Positions 8,366 through 16,805 of a DNA stretch of 64,000 bases are shown piece after piece; position 1 is the first letter of the stretch; each line of letters begins with the position of its first letter. Below the pieces are notes generated by a model. That model had not been told where the DNA came from, did no database searches, and was given only the letters and a program-made list of their open reading frames with translations. The translations under genes were made by a program, and so were the position numbers. Origin of the DNA: Uliginosibacterium sp. (lineage in GTDB: Bacteria > Pseudomonadota > Gammaproteobacteria > Burkholderiales > Rhodocyclaceae); NCBI GenBank assembly GCA_016718265.1, contig JADKDZ010000014.1:1-64000 (forward strand), given 5' to 3'.

Positions 8366-8818
8366 ATGCCCAGCGCCCTTTTTGATCACTACCTGATGGC
8401 CGATCATCGCGCCTGTGACCACCTGCTCGGCAGCCTGCGCCGCCACGCCGTCGGCAAGGACTGGCCCGCCGCCCAAGCCGCCTTCGCCAGCCTGCAGCAC
8501 GACGTGCTGGCCCACTTTGCGGCGGAAGAAGAGGTGATGTTCCCCGCCTTTGAAGCGGCCTCCGGCATGACTTGTGGCCCCACTGCCGTGATGCGCATGG
8601 AGCATGCGGAAGCGCGCGAGCTGCTCGACGATCTGGCCGCCGCCACGCAGGCGCAGGATACCGATGGCGTGCGCGGCCATGCCGAAGCTTTGCTGATCCT
8701 GCTCCAGCAACACAACATGAAGGAGGAGAACATCCTCTATCCAGCGGCCATCTCGGCCGCCGGCCCCACCGCGGCGGAGCTCACGGCGCAGATCGTGCTG
8801 AGGCGGGAAGCCAAATGA
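8366..8818 (+). CDS. Hemerythrin HHE-domain protein
   Basis: This 150-residue cytoplasmic protein forms a four-helix bundle. The iron ligand motifs in order are DHYLMADHRACDHLL near the start, LQHDVLAHFAAEEEVMFP, a central EHAEARELLDDL, and LQQHNMKEENILYP near residue 120. Together they supply the His and Glu residues of a diiron site. Hemerythrin-like proteins bind O2 or nitric oxide and take part in sensing or repair, as in the YtfE/RIC group. The stop overlaps the next start (ATGA), so this is the first gene of a tight operon with DUF2249 and membrane protein genes, preceded by an FNR-type site. The Cys-bearing YtfE N-terminus is absent, so it is not assigned as YtfE. Confidence 0.87.
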   Translation: MPSALFDHYLMADHRACDHLLGSLRRHAVGKDWPAAQAAFASLQHDVLAHFAAEEEVMFPAFEAASGMTCGPTAVMRMEHAEARELLDDLAAATQAQDTDGVRGHAEALLILLQQHNMKEENILYPAAISAAGPTAAELTAQIVLRREAK

Positions 8819-9036
8819 GCCGCCTGCTGGACGTGCGGGGCCTGCCGCCGTGCGAGCCCTTCGACAGGATTCTCGCGGCTACCGACGAGCTGCCCTTCGG
8901 CGAGGCGCTTGAGGTGCTGATCCACCGCGAGCCGCTGCCACTGTATGAGTGGCTGGCCGAGCATGGCTTCGGCCACCGCACAGTGCAAGAGAGCTCAGAG
9001 CAGTTCCGCATCTTCATTCATCACCTGCCGAGCTGA
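8815..9036 (+). CDS. DUF2249 (TusA-like fold) protein
   Basis: This small protein of 73 residues starts at the ATG overlapping the hemerythrin stop. It opens with LLDVRGLPPCEPFDRIL, a pattern shared by DUF2249 proteins and distantly by TusA/SirA. PLYEWLAEHGF follows in the second half. DUF2249 domains are repeatedly found beside hemerythrin and denitrification genes, where their biochemical role is not established. A Cys is present at the PPCEP position. The next gene starts after six bases, so all three genes are likely to be one transcript. Confidence 0.82.
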   Translation: MSRLLDVRGLPPCEPFDRILAATDELPFGEALEVLIHREPLPLYEWLAEHGFGHRTVQESSEQFRIFIHHLPS

Positions 9037-9042
9037 GCAGCC

Positions 9043-10368
9043 ATGCAGATGGTATCGACTGAGGCCTCGCCCGCGCCCACGCTGTCATTCGCCTACATGC
9101 TGTGCGGCACGCTCGGCATGCTGGCGGCCGGCCTGCTGCTGGCCTGGCAACCCGAGGCCTTGCTGACGCGCTGGCATCCCGCCGCACTCGCGGCCGTCCA
9201 TCTCTTCGCCCTGGGCGGGCTGATGCCGGTCATGCTGGGTGCCTTGCTGCAGTTCATGCCCGTGGCGTGCGGGCTGGCCTTGCCCGGCAAGGTCTGGCTG
9301 GAGTCGCTCATCCTGGGCGGGCTGATGGCTGGCGCAGGCCTGCTCGCCGCCGGCTTTCTGAGCGGCAGCGCGGGGGCGATGGCCGCTGCCGGCGCCCTGC
9401 TGCTCACGAGCCTGTCGGTCGCCGGGCTGCGTCTCGCCCGCGCGCTGTGGCGACAGCCGCGGGCGAACGCCCTGCAGGCCGCGCTGCGGCGGAGCACATT
9501 GGCGCTGGGCATGACGATGGGCTTTGGCGCGGCCCTGCTCGGCATCCTGATCGCGGGCTGGAATCTGCCCCTCGTGATCCTGGTCGACTGGCACGCCCTG
9601 TGGGGCATTGCTGGCTGGGTCGGCGGGCTGATCGGCAGCGTGGCCACGGTGGTCGTGCCGATGTTTCACGTCAGCAAGCCCTATCCCGGTCATTGGAACC
9701 TGGCGCTGCGGACGCTGCCCTGGCTGCTGCTGACGGGCAGCGCGGCGGCTCTGAGCGGGTTTGGCAGCACCGCCACCGTCGCGTCACTCATGCTCGCCGC
9801 GCTGGTCGCGCTCTTCGGCGGCCTCACGGCACAGCGCGTCTGGGCATCACAGCGTGGCGAGCGCGACGCTTTCTTCTGGGGCTGGCTGGGCGTCGCCCTG
9901 CTCAGCGTGGCCCTGGGCGGACTGGGGGCAACGGCTGCACTCGCCAGCGACCCACGCTGGGGCACGGCCTTCGGCCTGCTGGCCCTCGCCGGGCTGGGGG
10001 GCAGCACCCTGAACGTGATGCTCTACCGCATCGTGCCCTTCCTGATCTGGCTGCACTGGCAGCGGGCCAACAAGGCGCGCGCCCGATTACCCCTGCTCCA
10101 CCAGATTGTGCCGGAGCGATGGCAGCGCACTCAGCTGGCGGCGGATCTGCTGGCGATCCTGCTCCTGCTCGGCGCCTGCTTCGCCCCCGCGCTGACGCGC
10201 CCCGCTGCCCTGCTGTTCGCGGCAAGCAAGCTCGTGCTGCTCGTCTCGCTCGCCCGCGCCATGCAGGGCTACCGCGAGAAGCTGGCCCACCTCAAAACTC
10301 TGCCTGCAGCGAGCCCGCGTGCGGCGCCTGAACCCGACTGCCCCGCACCAAAGGTCGCCATCGCCTAA
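9043..10368 (+). CDS. Polytopic membrane protein of the hemerythrin/DUF2249 operon
   Basis: The 441-residue protein has about twelve hydrophobic segments. Histidines lie in or near several helices: AAVHLFALGG, DWHALWGIAGW, VVPMFHVSKPYPGHW and LIWLHWQRANK. This pattern is reminiscent of heme-binding or NnrS-like membrane proteins, but I cannot place it in a named family with certainty. A basic, Pro-rich cytoplasmic tail ends the protein. It is the third gene of the FNR-type operon, so a role in the respiratory or nitric oxide response is inferred from context only. After its stop the DNA enters the anomalous G-rich region. Confidence 0.72.
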   Translation: MQMVSTEASPAPTLSFAYMLCGTLGMLAAGLLLAWQPEALLTRWHPAALAAVHLFALGGLMPVMLGALLQFMPVACGLALPGKVWLESLILGGLMAGAGLLAAGFLSGSAGAMAAAGALLLTSLSVAGLRLARALWRQPRANALQAALRRSTLALGMTMGFGAALLGILIAGWNLPLVILVDWHALWGIAGWVGGLIGSVATVVVPMFHVSKPYPGHWNLALRTLPWLLLTGSAAALSGFGSTATVASLMLAALVALFGGLTAQRVWASQRGERDAFFWGWLGVALLSVALGGLGATAALASDPRWGTAFGLLALAGLGGSTLNVMLYRIVPFLIWLHWQRANKARARLPLLHQIVPERWQRTQLAADLLAILLLLGACFAPALTRPAALLFAASKLVLLVSLARAMQGYREKLAHLKTLPAASPRAAPEPDCPAPKVAIA

Positions 10369-11400
10369 GCCGGGGTGCAACTGGACCTTTGCCGTCAGTT
10401 CCTCCGTTTTGGGCGGTACCCGATAGATGGTCTTGCTGCCACTTGCGCTTCAGACGCAGTCGCGCCGCCAGCTTGGGGTGCCTGGGTGGCGGCTCCGGAG
10501 CGTTTCCTTGGAAGGGTCGAACGCGGTCTCCTCGTGGCGCGCGGCTTTGGCGCGCTCATCGCCTGGGTCATCTGTCGCCGCGGTGGCCCCGAGCCGGCGC
10601 GGCACCGAGGCAAAGTGGCTCTCCCCGCCCGTCTGAAGCCATCGTGAGTTCGTCCCGGCCTGCCCTCGCTGCGCAGGCGCCCACGGCTGGCTGGCCCGGA
10701 CTGGCGCTGGGCGGGCGGCCTTCGGCGGGGTGGGGGCTGGGCTCGGCGCGTTTGGGGGGGCGTTGGGGGCGGGGGCGGCGCGGGCCGGCCGCCTCTGCCG
10801 GCTCTGCCGGCGGCCGGGGGGTGCGGTTTTGCGGGTCGGCGTTGGGGCGGCCCGGGCCGACGGGGCAGGGGGGGCGGGGCTGGCGGGGGTGGGGCGGGGC
10901 CGCCCTCGGGGGGTGGCGGGGCGCGGCCGACGGGGCTTTGCTACGTTGAGCGAGCGGCACACCTGCCTTGCCACGCAAGCCTCCAGAGAACCGGCACGGA
11001 GGCGCCTTGCTGCGCTGTGGGCTGCCGCGCCCCGGCAGCGGTCCGGGAGGCGTTGCCCGGCGTGCGCGTGCGGTCAAACCACCCGGATGCCAGCCCGGCT
11101 CCCAATAGGCTACCTGTGGGCTCGACCGGCCTTGCGGCGGGGCATGCGTGCTCGCAGCGTGCTCGCACTGTCTCTGCAGGCTGCGCGCAGGCGGCTCCAG
11201 CCCCGAACGCTTCCCAACGCCGACAGCGGTGGCAAACCGTCCGGGGCGGCTGGGGCGGGTGGCTCTCCAGGGCTACCGGTTTCCTGGCATGCGAGGCGCT
11301 ACGAGGGCCGCCTGGCCGGTCGCGCGGCGCGCGCGCGCGGGGCTCGCCGCGGTGGGTCGGCCGTCGGCGCGCCCCTGCCCTAGCGAGCGAGCCCGCACAT
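10369..11400. other. Strongly G-rich region without recognisable genes
   Basis: About one kilobase lacks believable coding sequence. Between about 10720 and 10940 the plus strand carries many runs of four to seven G with few A bases, an extreme strand asymmetry. Translated frames are low-complexity Gly/Arg/Ala or Pro/Ala/Arg strings and match no family. The adjoining gene remnant at 11.4-12.0 kb is also degraded, so this may be a decaying segment. Runs of G at this density could form G-quadruplexes. Sequencing error inside the runs cannot be excluded. Confidence 0.6.
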
Positions 11401-11992
11401 TGATGCGGCGTCTGTTCCGCCACGATGATCATCGGCGAGGCCGGCGTCCGGGCGCGGAATGCGGGGGCCCCCACAATTTCTCGGCCGGCGGGCTGGCGCC
11501 ATGGTTCCGCCCGCGGGTCTCATCCGTAAGGCTTGAGCTGGTGGGAGACGCTCGGGGGCGGGGTCGTTGCCGTTCCGCTCATCACGGGGGAGCGGCCTGA
11601 CGCGCGAAAGCCATGGGCGGGCTGGTGCGCAGGCGGGCTGCGCTTACTACGGGGGACAAGCCTATTCGGATGACTTCATCACCATCGGCCGGCGCCCGGC
11701 GTTCGATCTGGCGCTGATTCCCGTCGGTGCGTATGCGCCACGAGATTTCATGCGTGATCAGCACGTCGATCCCGCCGAGGCGGTGCGCATTCACCAGGAT
11801 GTGGGCGCGCGCGTATCGGTCGGTGTCCACTGGGGAACTTTCGAACTGGCAGACGAACCGCTCGACGCCCCCCTGACCGACGTTGCCCGCGCCCGCGAGC
11901 AGGCGAAGCTCCCCGCCGAGGCCCTGATCATGCTTCGCCACGGTGAGACGCATACCGCCGTCCCGGCAGGAAGCAAGCCCACGCTCCCCTAG
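11400..11992 (+). pseudogene. Remnant of an MBL-fold hydrolase (Lactamase_B_2 family)
   Basis: Only the C-terminal part is readable: GRRPAFDLALIPVGAYAPR, then QHVDPAEAVRIHQDVGAR, then VGVHWGTFELADEPLD. These are conserved blocks of UlaG/NAPE-PLD-like metallo-beta-lactamase-fold hydrolases. Upstream, homology continues in other frames: WWETLGGGVVAVPL (from 11539) and LAPWFRPRV. Further up, IDA followed after a frame change by HDDH resembles a damaged HxHxDH metal motif. A TAA at 11527 and at least two frame changes interrupt it, and the N-terminal half is missing or unrecognisable. The last open frame is 11567-11992. I read this as a dead gene, with its 5' part eroded into the G-rich stretch. 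Confidence 0.68.
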
Positions 11993-12133
11993 AACCCGTG
12001 TGTCCACCAGCGCGCTACCGACGGCTCCGCTTGAGGGGGCCTCCGCTAGCAGATGCAGCATTTTTTGGGTGGATACACGGCGATTGGCCCTAAAATGGCG
12101 CTTCCCCAGCAGTCCATAAAAACGGCCCGTCCC

Positions 12134-15100
12134 ATGAAAGCCATTCCTGAATTCAGCCCGCAGCAGGCAGCCCCCGTCCGCCTGCGTGAGATCCCCTACA
12201 ACTACACCTCATTCTCCGATCGCGAGATCGTGATCCGCCTGCTCGGGCCCGACGCCTGGGCGGTGCTGGAATCCTTGCGGGCAGAGCGGGTGACCGGGCG
12301 CTCGGCACGCATGCTGTACGAGGTGCTGGGCGACATCTGGGTGGTGCAGCGCAACCCCTATCTGGAAGACGATCTGCTGGCCAACCGGAAGCGTCGGCAG
12401 GCTTTGCTCGACGCCTTGCGCCACCGTCTGCGGGAAGTAGAGAAGCGCCGCCGCGAGTCGGAGACCGAAGACCGCGAGCGCGCCGACAAAGTGGCCCAGC
12501 TGGTGGTGGCGGCCAACCGGGCGGTAGATGCCTTCGAGACGCACTTCGAGCACACCGCCGAGCTGCGCAGCCGCGCGCTGCGCCTGCTCTCTCGCCATAC
12601 GCGCACGGACAACATCTGCTTTGACGGCTACGCCCGCGTGGCGCATGTAACCGATGCGACCGACTGGCGGGTGGAATATCCCTTCGTGGTGCTGTACCCG
12701 GACACCGAAGACGAGGTCGTGCATCTGGTACGCAGCTGCATCGAGCTGGGGCTGACGATCATCCCGCGCGGGGGTGGCACGGGCTACACCGGCGGCGCGG
12801 TGCCGCTGACGCCGGCCTCGGCGGTCATCAACACCGAGAAGCTGATTGATCTGCATCCGGTGGAGCCGCTGGCCAGCCTGCCCGGCGTGTCGGTACCGTA
12901 TGCCACGGTGTTCACGGGCGCCGGCGTGGTGACGCGACGGGTGATGGATCTGGCGGAAGAATCCGGCTTTGTCTTTGCCTGTGACCCGACTTCCGCCGAT
13001 GCCTCGTGCATCGGTGGCAACATCGCCATGAATGCTGGCGGCAAGAAGGCCGTGCTGTGGGGTACAGCGCTGGACAATCTGGCCGGGTGGCGAATGGTGA
13101 CGCCCGACGGCAACTGGCTGGAGGTTGAGCGCATCAACCACAACCTGGGCAAGATTCACGAGCAGGCGGAGGTGAGTTTCCGCCTCAAGCGCTTTGATCC
13201 CGTCAGCAAGAAGGCGCTCAGCGAAGAATTCCTCACCCTGCCGGGCGAACGTTTCCGCAAGGTGGGCCTGGGCAAGGATGTCACTGACAAGTTCCTCGGC
13301 GGGGTGCCGGGCATCCAAAAGGAAGGTTGCGACGGCATCATTACCTCGGCCCGCTGGATCCTCCACAAGATGCCGGCGCATACGCGAACGGTTTGTCTGG
13401 AGTTCTTCGGTCAGGTCCGCGAAGCGGTGCCGGCGATTGTCGAGATCAAGGATTACATCCACAGCCTGCCCAAGCACGGCAACGCCCGCGTGATGCTCGC
13501 GGGCCTGGAGCACCTGGATGAGCGCTATGTAAAGGCCGTCGGTTACGCCACCAAAGCGACGCGCCACGGCCGGCCGAAAATGGTGCTGGTGGGCGACATC
13601 GTGGGTGACGATGAAGCGGCGGTCGCGCAGGCGGCTTCGGAGGTGGTGCGTCTGTGCAATGCGCGCAGCGCGGAAGGCTTCATCGCAGTCAGCGCGGAGA
13701 CGCGCAAGAAATTCTGGCTGGATCGCTCACGCACGGCAGCGATCGCCAAGCACACCAATGCGTTCAAGATCAACGAGGACGTGGTGATCCCGCTGCCACG
13801 CATGGGGGACTATTGCGATGGCATCGAGCGGATCAACATCGAGCTGTCGATCCGCAGCAAGCTGCGCCTGGCCGATGCCCTGAGCGCTTTCATCGAAGGC
13901 GAGCTGCCGCTGCGAGTCAATGAGGCCGGGCAGAACAAGGAGGAGCTGATCGGGGATCGCCGCGCCCGTGCCCTTGAAGCGATATCGCAGGTGCGCGCCC
14001 GCTGGCAATGGATTCTCGATCAGCTCGACGCGCCGCTGGCGATGGCTGAAAGCAAGTTCGACTCACTGGGTATCACGGCGGACGCGCTGAGCAATCGGGC
14101 GGCCGAACCGCGTCTCTTTCATCGGGTACAGGATCACTCCATTCGCATTTCGTGGAAAGCGGAGCTGAAGCCCCAGCTCGAAGCGATCTTTGAGGGCAAC
14201 AACTTCCGCCCGATTCTGGAGCGCATCGAGGCCATCCAGAAAGACGTGTTGCGCGGCCGGGTGTTCGTGGCCCTGCACATGCACGCCGGCGACGGCAATG
14301 TGCACACCAACCTGCCGGTGAACTCCGATCACTATGCCATGCTGCAGGAGGCCAATGCCGCGGTAGCCCGCATCATGCTGCTTGCGCGCAGTCTGGGAGG
14401 AGTCGTCTCGGGCGAGCATGGCATTGGCATCACCAAGCTGGAATTCCTGACTGAGGAAGAGATCGGCCCTTTCCGCGCGTACAAAGCCCGCATCGACCCG
14501 GAAGGTCATTTCAACCGTGGCAAGCTGATGGCTGGGGCTGACCTGAGCAACGCCTACACGCCCTCGTTCAGCCTGATGGGCTACGAGTCGCTGATCATGC
14601 AGCAGAGCGACATCGGCGCCATCTCTGCCTCGGTGAAGGACTGCCTGCGCTGCGGCAAGTGCAAGCCGGTGTGCTCGACCCATGTGCCGCGCGCCAACCT
14701 GCTCTACAGCCCGCGCAACAAGATCCTGGCCACCTCGCTGCTGATCGAGGCGTTTCTGTATGAAGAGCAGACGCGGCGCGGCATTTCGATCAAGCATTGG
14801 GAAGAATTCGAAGATGTGAGCGACCACTGCACGATCTGCCACAAGTGCTACACGCCTTGCCCGGTGGATATCGATTTTGGCGACGTGACGATGGCAATGC
14901 GCAGCTTGCTGCGCAAGATGGGCCAGCAGTCGTTCAACCCGGCCAAGAAACTGGCGATGGCTTTCCTCAACACGACCTCGCCGGAGAAGATCAAGTTCCT
15001 GCGCAAGTTCAGCATCGAGTGGGCGTACAAGGCGCAGCGCCTGGCCGTCGACCTGCTGCGCCCCCTGAGCCGCGCCAGCACCCGCCAACCGCCGGCCTCG

Positions 15101-16132
15101 CTGGGCAAGCCAGCGATCAAGGCGCAGGTGATCCACTTTGTTAACAAGAAGATGCCGGGCAACCTGCCCTCGCGCACCTCGCGGGCCTTGCTGGACATCG
15201 AAGATAGCCATGTCGTACCGGTGATTCGTGATCCGCAGAAGACCCGTGTCGACTCGGAAGCGGTGTTCTATTTCCCCGGCTGCGGCTCGGAACGGCTGTT
15301 TTCGCAGGTAGGTCTCGCCACCCAGGCCATGCTGTATGAAATCGGCGTGCAAACCGTGCTGCCCCCGGGCTATCTGTGTTGCGGCTACCCGCAGCAAGGT
15401 GCCGGCCAGGACGACAAGGCACAGCAGATCACCACGGATAACCGGGTGCTCTTTCACCGCGTGGCGAATACGCTGAACTACCTCGACATCAAGACCGTGG
15501 TGGTGAGCTGCGGCACCTGCTTCGATCAGCTGACCAAGTATGAATTCGACCGGATCTTCCCGGGCTGCCGCCTGGTGGACATCCACGAATTCCTGCTCGA
15601 AAAAGGCGTAAAGCTGGAAGGGGTGTCGGGCACCCGTTACATGTATCACGACCCCTGCCACAGCCCGATGAAGCAGCAGGATCCGCTCAAGACCGTGAAT
15701 GCGCTGATCAGTACGGAGGGCAACATCAGGATCGAGAAGTCAGATCGCTGCTGCGGCGAGTCCGGCACGCTCGCGGTCACGCGGCCCGACATCTCGACCC
15801 AGGTACGCTTCCGCAAGGAGGAGGAACTGCAGAAGGGGGCCGCGAAACTGCGCGCCGACGAGTATCCGGGCCCGATCAAGGTGCTGACGTCCTGCCCAAG
15901 CTGCCTGCAGGGCTTGCAACGCTATAACGAAGACGTGGCGGGCCTGGACGCCGACTACATTGTCATCGAGCTGGCGCGACACATCCTGGGCAAGGACTGG
16001 CTGCAGGACTACGTGCGCCGCGCCAACGCGGGCGGCATTGAGCGGGTGTTGGACTGTCATGCAGGATACTCGTGCCGGACTGCGTTCATACGGGTCGGCA
16101 CGCGCCGGCCCGTCGTTTTTCAGGAAGACTAA
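12134..16132 (+). CDS. DUF3683 FAD-linked oxidase / Fe-S oxidoreductase (D-lactate dehydrogenase-like)
   Basis: This giant cytoplasmic or membrane-associated flavoprotein has about 1,332 residues. The chosen ATG gives MKAIPEFSPQQ and the conserved RLREIPYNYTSFSDREIV; starts at 12053 and 12095 would add unconserved residues. Domains in order: DUF3683 N-terminus; FAD-binding PCMH domain (IPRGGGTGYTGGAVPL); FAD-oxidase C-terminal domain (HMHAGDGNVHTN, GEHGIG); two 4Fe-4S motifs (CLRCGKCKPVC and CTICHKCYTPCP); and two cysteine-rich CCG domains (FPGCGSERLF, CCGYP, CCGESGTLA). This is the architecture of 2-hydroxyacid (D-lactate or glycolate) dehydrogenases fused with their Fe-S subunit. The substrate is unproven. 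The C-terminus runs about 24 residues past the usual end near GGIERVL, perhaps because an ancestral stop was lost. Confidence 0.87.
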   Translation: MKAIPEFSPQQAAPVRLREIPYNYTSFSDREIVIRLLGPDAWAVLESLRAERVTGRSARMLYEVLGDIWVVQRNPYLEDDLLANRKRRQALLDALRHRLREVEKRRRESETEDRERADKVAQLVVAANRAVDAFETHFEHTAELRSRALRLLSRHTRTDNICFDGYARVAHVTDATDWRVEYPFVVLYPDTEDEVVHLVRSCIELGLTIIPRGGGTGYTGGAVPLTPASAVINTEKLIDLHPVEPLASLPGVSVPYATVFTGAGVVTRRVMDLAEESGFVFACDPTSADASCIGGNIAMNAGGKKAVLWGTALDNLAGWRMVTPDGNWLEVERINHNLGKIHEQAEVSFRLKRFDPVSKKALSEEFLTLPGERFRKVGLGKDVTDKFLGGVPGIQKEGCDGIITSARWILHKMPAHTRTVCLEFFGQVREAVPAIVEIKDYIHSLPKHGNARVMLAGLEHLDERYVKAVGYATKATRHGRPKMVLVGDIVGDDEAAVAQAASEVVRLCNARSAEGFIAVSAETRKKFWLDRSRTAAIAKHTNAFKINEDVVIPLPRMGDYCDGIERINIELSIRSKLRLADALSAFIEGELPLRVNEAGQNKEELIGDRRARALEAISQVRARWQWILDQLDAPLAMAESKFDSLGITADALSNRAAEPRLFHRVQDHSIRISWKAELKPQLEAIFEGNNFRPILERIEAIQKDVLRGRVFVALHMHAGDGNVHTNLPVNSDHYAMLQEANAAVARIMLLARSLGGVVSGEHGIGITKLEFLTEEEIGPFRAYKARIDPEGHFNRGKLMAGADLSNAYTPSFSLMGYESLIMQQSDIGAISASVKDCLRCGKCKPVCSTHVPRANLLYSPRNKILATSLLIEAFLYEEQTRRGISIKHWEEFEDVSDHCTICHKCYTPCPVDIDFGDVTMAMRSLLRKMGQQSFNPAKKLAMAFLNTTSPEKIKFLRKFSIEWAYKAQRLAVDLLRPLSRASTRQPPASLGKPAIKAQVIHFVNKKMPGNLPSRTSRALLDIEDSHVVPVIRDPQKTRVDSEAVFYFPGCGSERLFSQVGLATQAMLYEIGVQTVLPPGYLCCGYPQQGAGQDDKAQQITTDNRVLFHRVANTLNYLDIKTVVVSCGTCFDQLTKYEFDRIFPGCRLVDIHEFLLEKGVKLEGVSGTRYMYHDPCHSPMKQQDPLKTVNALISTEGNIRIEKSDRCCGESGTLAVTRPDISTQVRFRKEEELQKGAAKLRADEYPGPIKVLTSCPSCLQGLQRYNEDVAGLDADYIVIELARHILGKDWLQDYVRRANAGGIERVLDCHAGYSCRTAFIRVGTRRPVVFQED

Positions 16133-16136
16133 TGTC

Positions 16137-16721
16137 ATGAGTCAGCACGACCCTTTTACGCTTTTCCGCAACTGGCTTGCCGATGCGGAAAAATCCGAAC
16201 CCAATGATCCCAATGCCATGTCGCTGGCGACCGTGGGCGAGGATGGCATGCCCTCGGTGCGCATGGTGCTGCTGAAAGGTTTCGATGAAGCGGGCTTCGT
16301 GTTCTACACCAACCTCGCCAGCCAGAAGGGGCGAGAGCTGGCGGCGCATCCGAAGGCGGCGCTGTGCTTTCACTGGAAGACGCTCAAGCGTCAGGTGCGT
16401 GTCGAGGGACTGGTGACGCCGGTCAGCGAGGCGGAAGCCGACGCCTACTTTGCCAGCCGGGCGCGCGATTCACGGATCGGCGCCTGGGCATCGAAACAGT
16501 CGCAGGCGATGCAGGGACGCTTCGAGCTGGAGCAGCGCGTCGCCCGGTACGCGCTCAAGTTCAACATCGGCACGATTCCGCGCCCGCCGTTCTGGAGCGG
16601 ATATCGCATCAGCCCGCAGAAGATCGAGTTCTGGCGTGACAAACCCTTCCGCCTGCACGAACGCAGCCTGTACGTCCGCCAGGCGGACGGCGGCTGGGCG
16701 ACCGCAACGCTCTTCCCCTGA
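16137..16721 (+). CDS. pdxH: Pyridoxamine 5'-phosphate oxidase
   Basis: This 194-residue FMN enzyme makes pyridoxal 5'-phosphate from pyridoxamine or pyridoxine phosphate. Recognisable blocks are VRMVLLKGFDEAGFVFYTNL, GRELAAHPKAALCFHW, ASKQSQAM, and the C-terminal PRPPFWSGYR and FWRDKPFRLHER, which contact FMN and substrate. It is about 20 residues shorter at the N-terminus than the E. coli enzyme; that segment is not catalytic. It starts five bases after the previous stop and is followed by a strong terminator. Confidence 0.95.
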   Translation: MSQHDPFTLFRNWLADAEKSEPNDPNAMSLATVGEDGMPSVRMVLLKGFDEAGFVFYTNLASQKGRELAAHPKAALCFHWKTLKRQVRVEGLVTPVSEAEADAYFASRARDSRIGAWASKQSQAMQGRFELEQRVARYALKFNIGTIPRPPFWSGYRISPQKIEFWRDKPFRLHERSLYVRQADGGWATATLFP

Positions 16722-16752
16722 AAACCGCGGTGCTACAATCGCGCACGCATTG

Positions 16753-16780
16753 GCGGGCCGGTCTTCGGCCCGCTTTCTTT
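16753..16780 (+). terminator. Rho-independent terminator after pdxH
   Basis: A perfect 8-bp stem, GCGGGCCG/CGGCCCGC, with loop GTCTT is followed by TTTCTTT. It lies 31 bases after the pdxH stop and before hemA, so hemA must have its own promoter or rely on read-through. Confidence 0.85.
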
Positions 16781-16805
16781 CTCGCTCACCCAAACAGCTT
16801 AGCGG

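Noticed and set aside
10389..11077. Several overlapping open frames of 130-190 residues on both strands in the G-rich segment
   Set aside because: They translate to low-complexity Gly/Arg/Ala or Pro/Ala/Arg text with no motifs, and exist because G-rich DNA has few stop codons.
11258..11275. GGCTCTCCAGG in the G-rich region
   Set aside because: No matching left arm nearby; probably chance in GC-rich sequence.
14063..15661. 532-codon minus-strand frame inside the DUF3683 gene
   Set aside because: It is the antisense shadow of a gene with well conserved domains on the plus strand.
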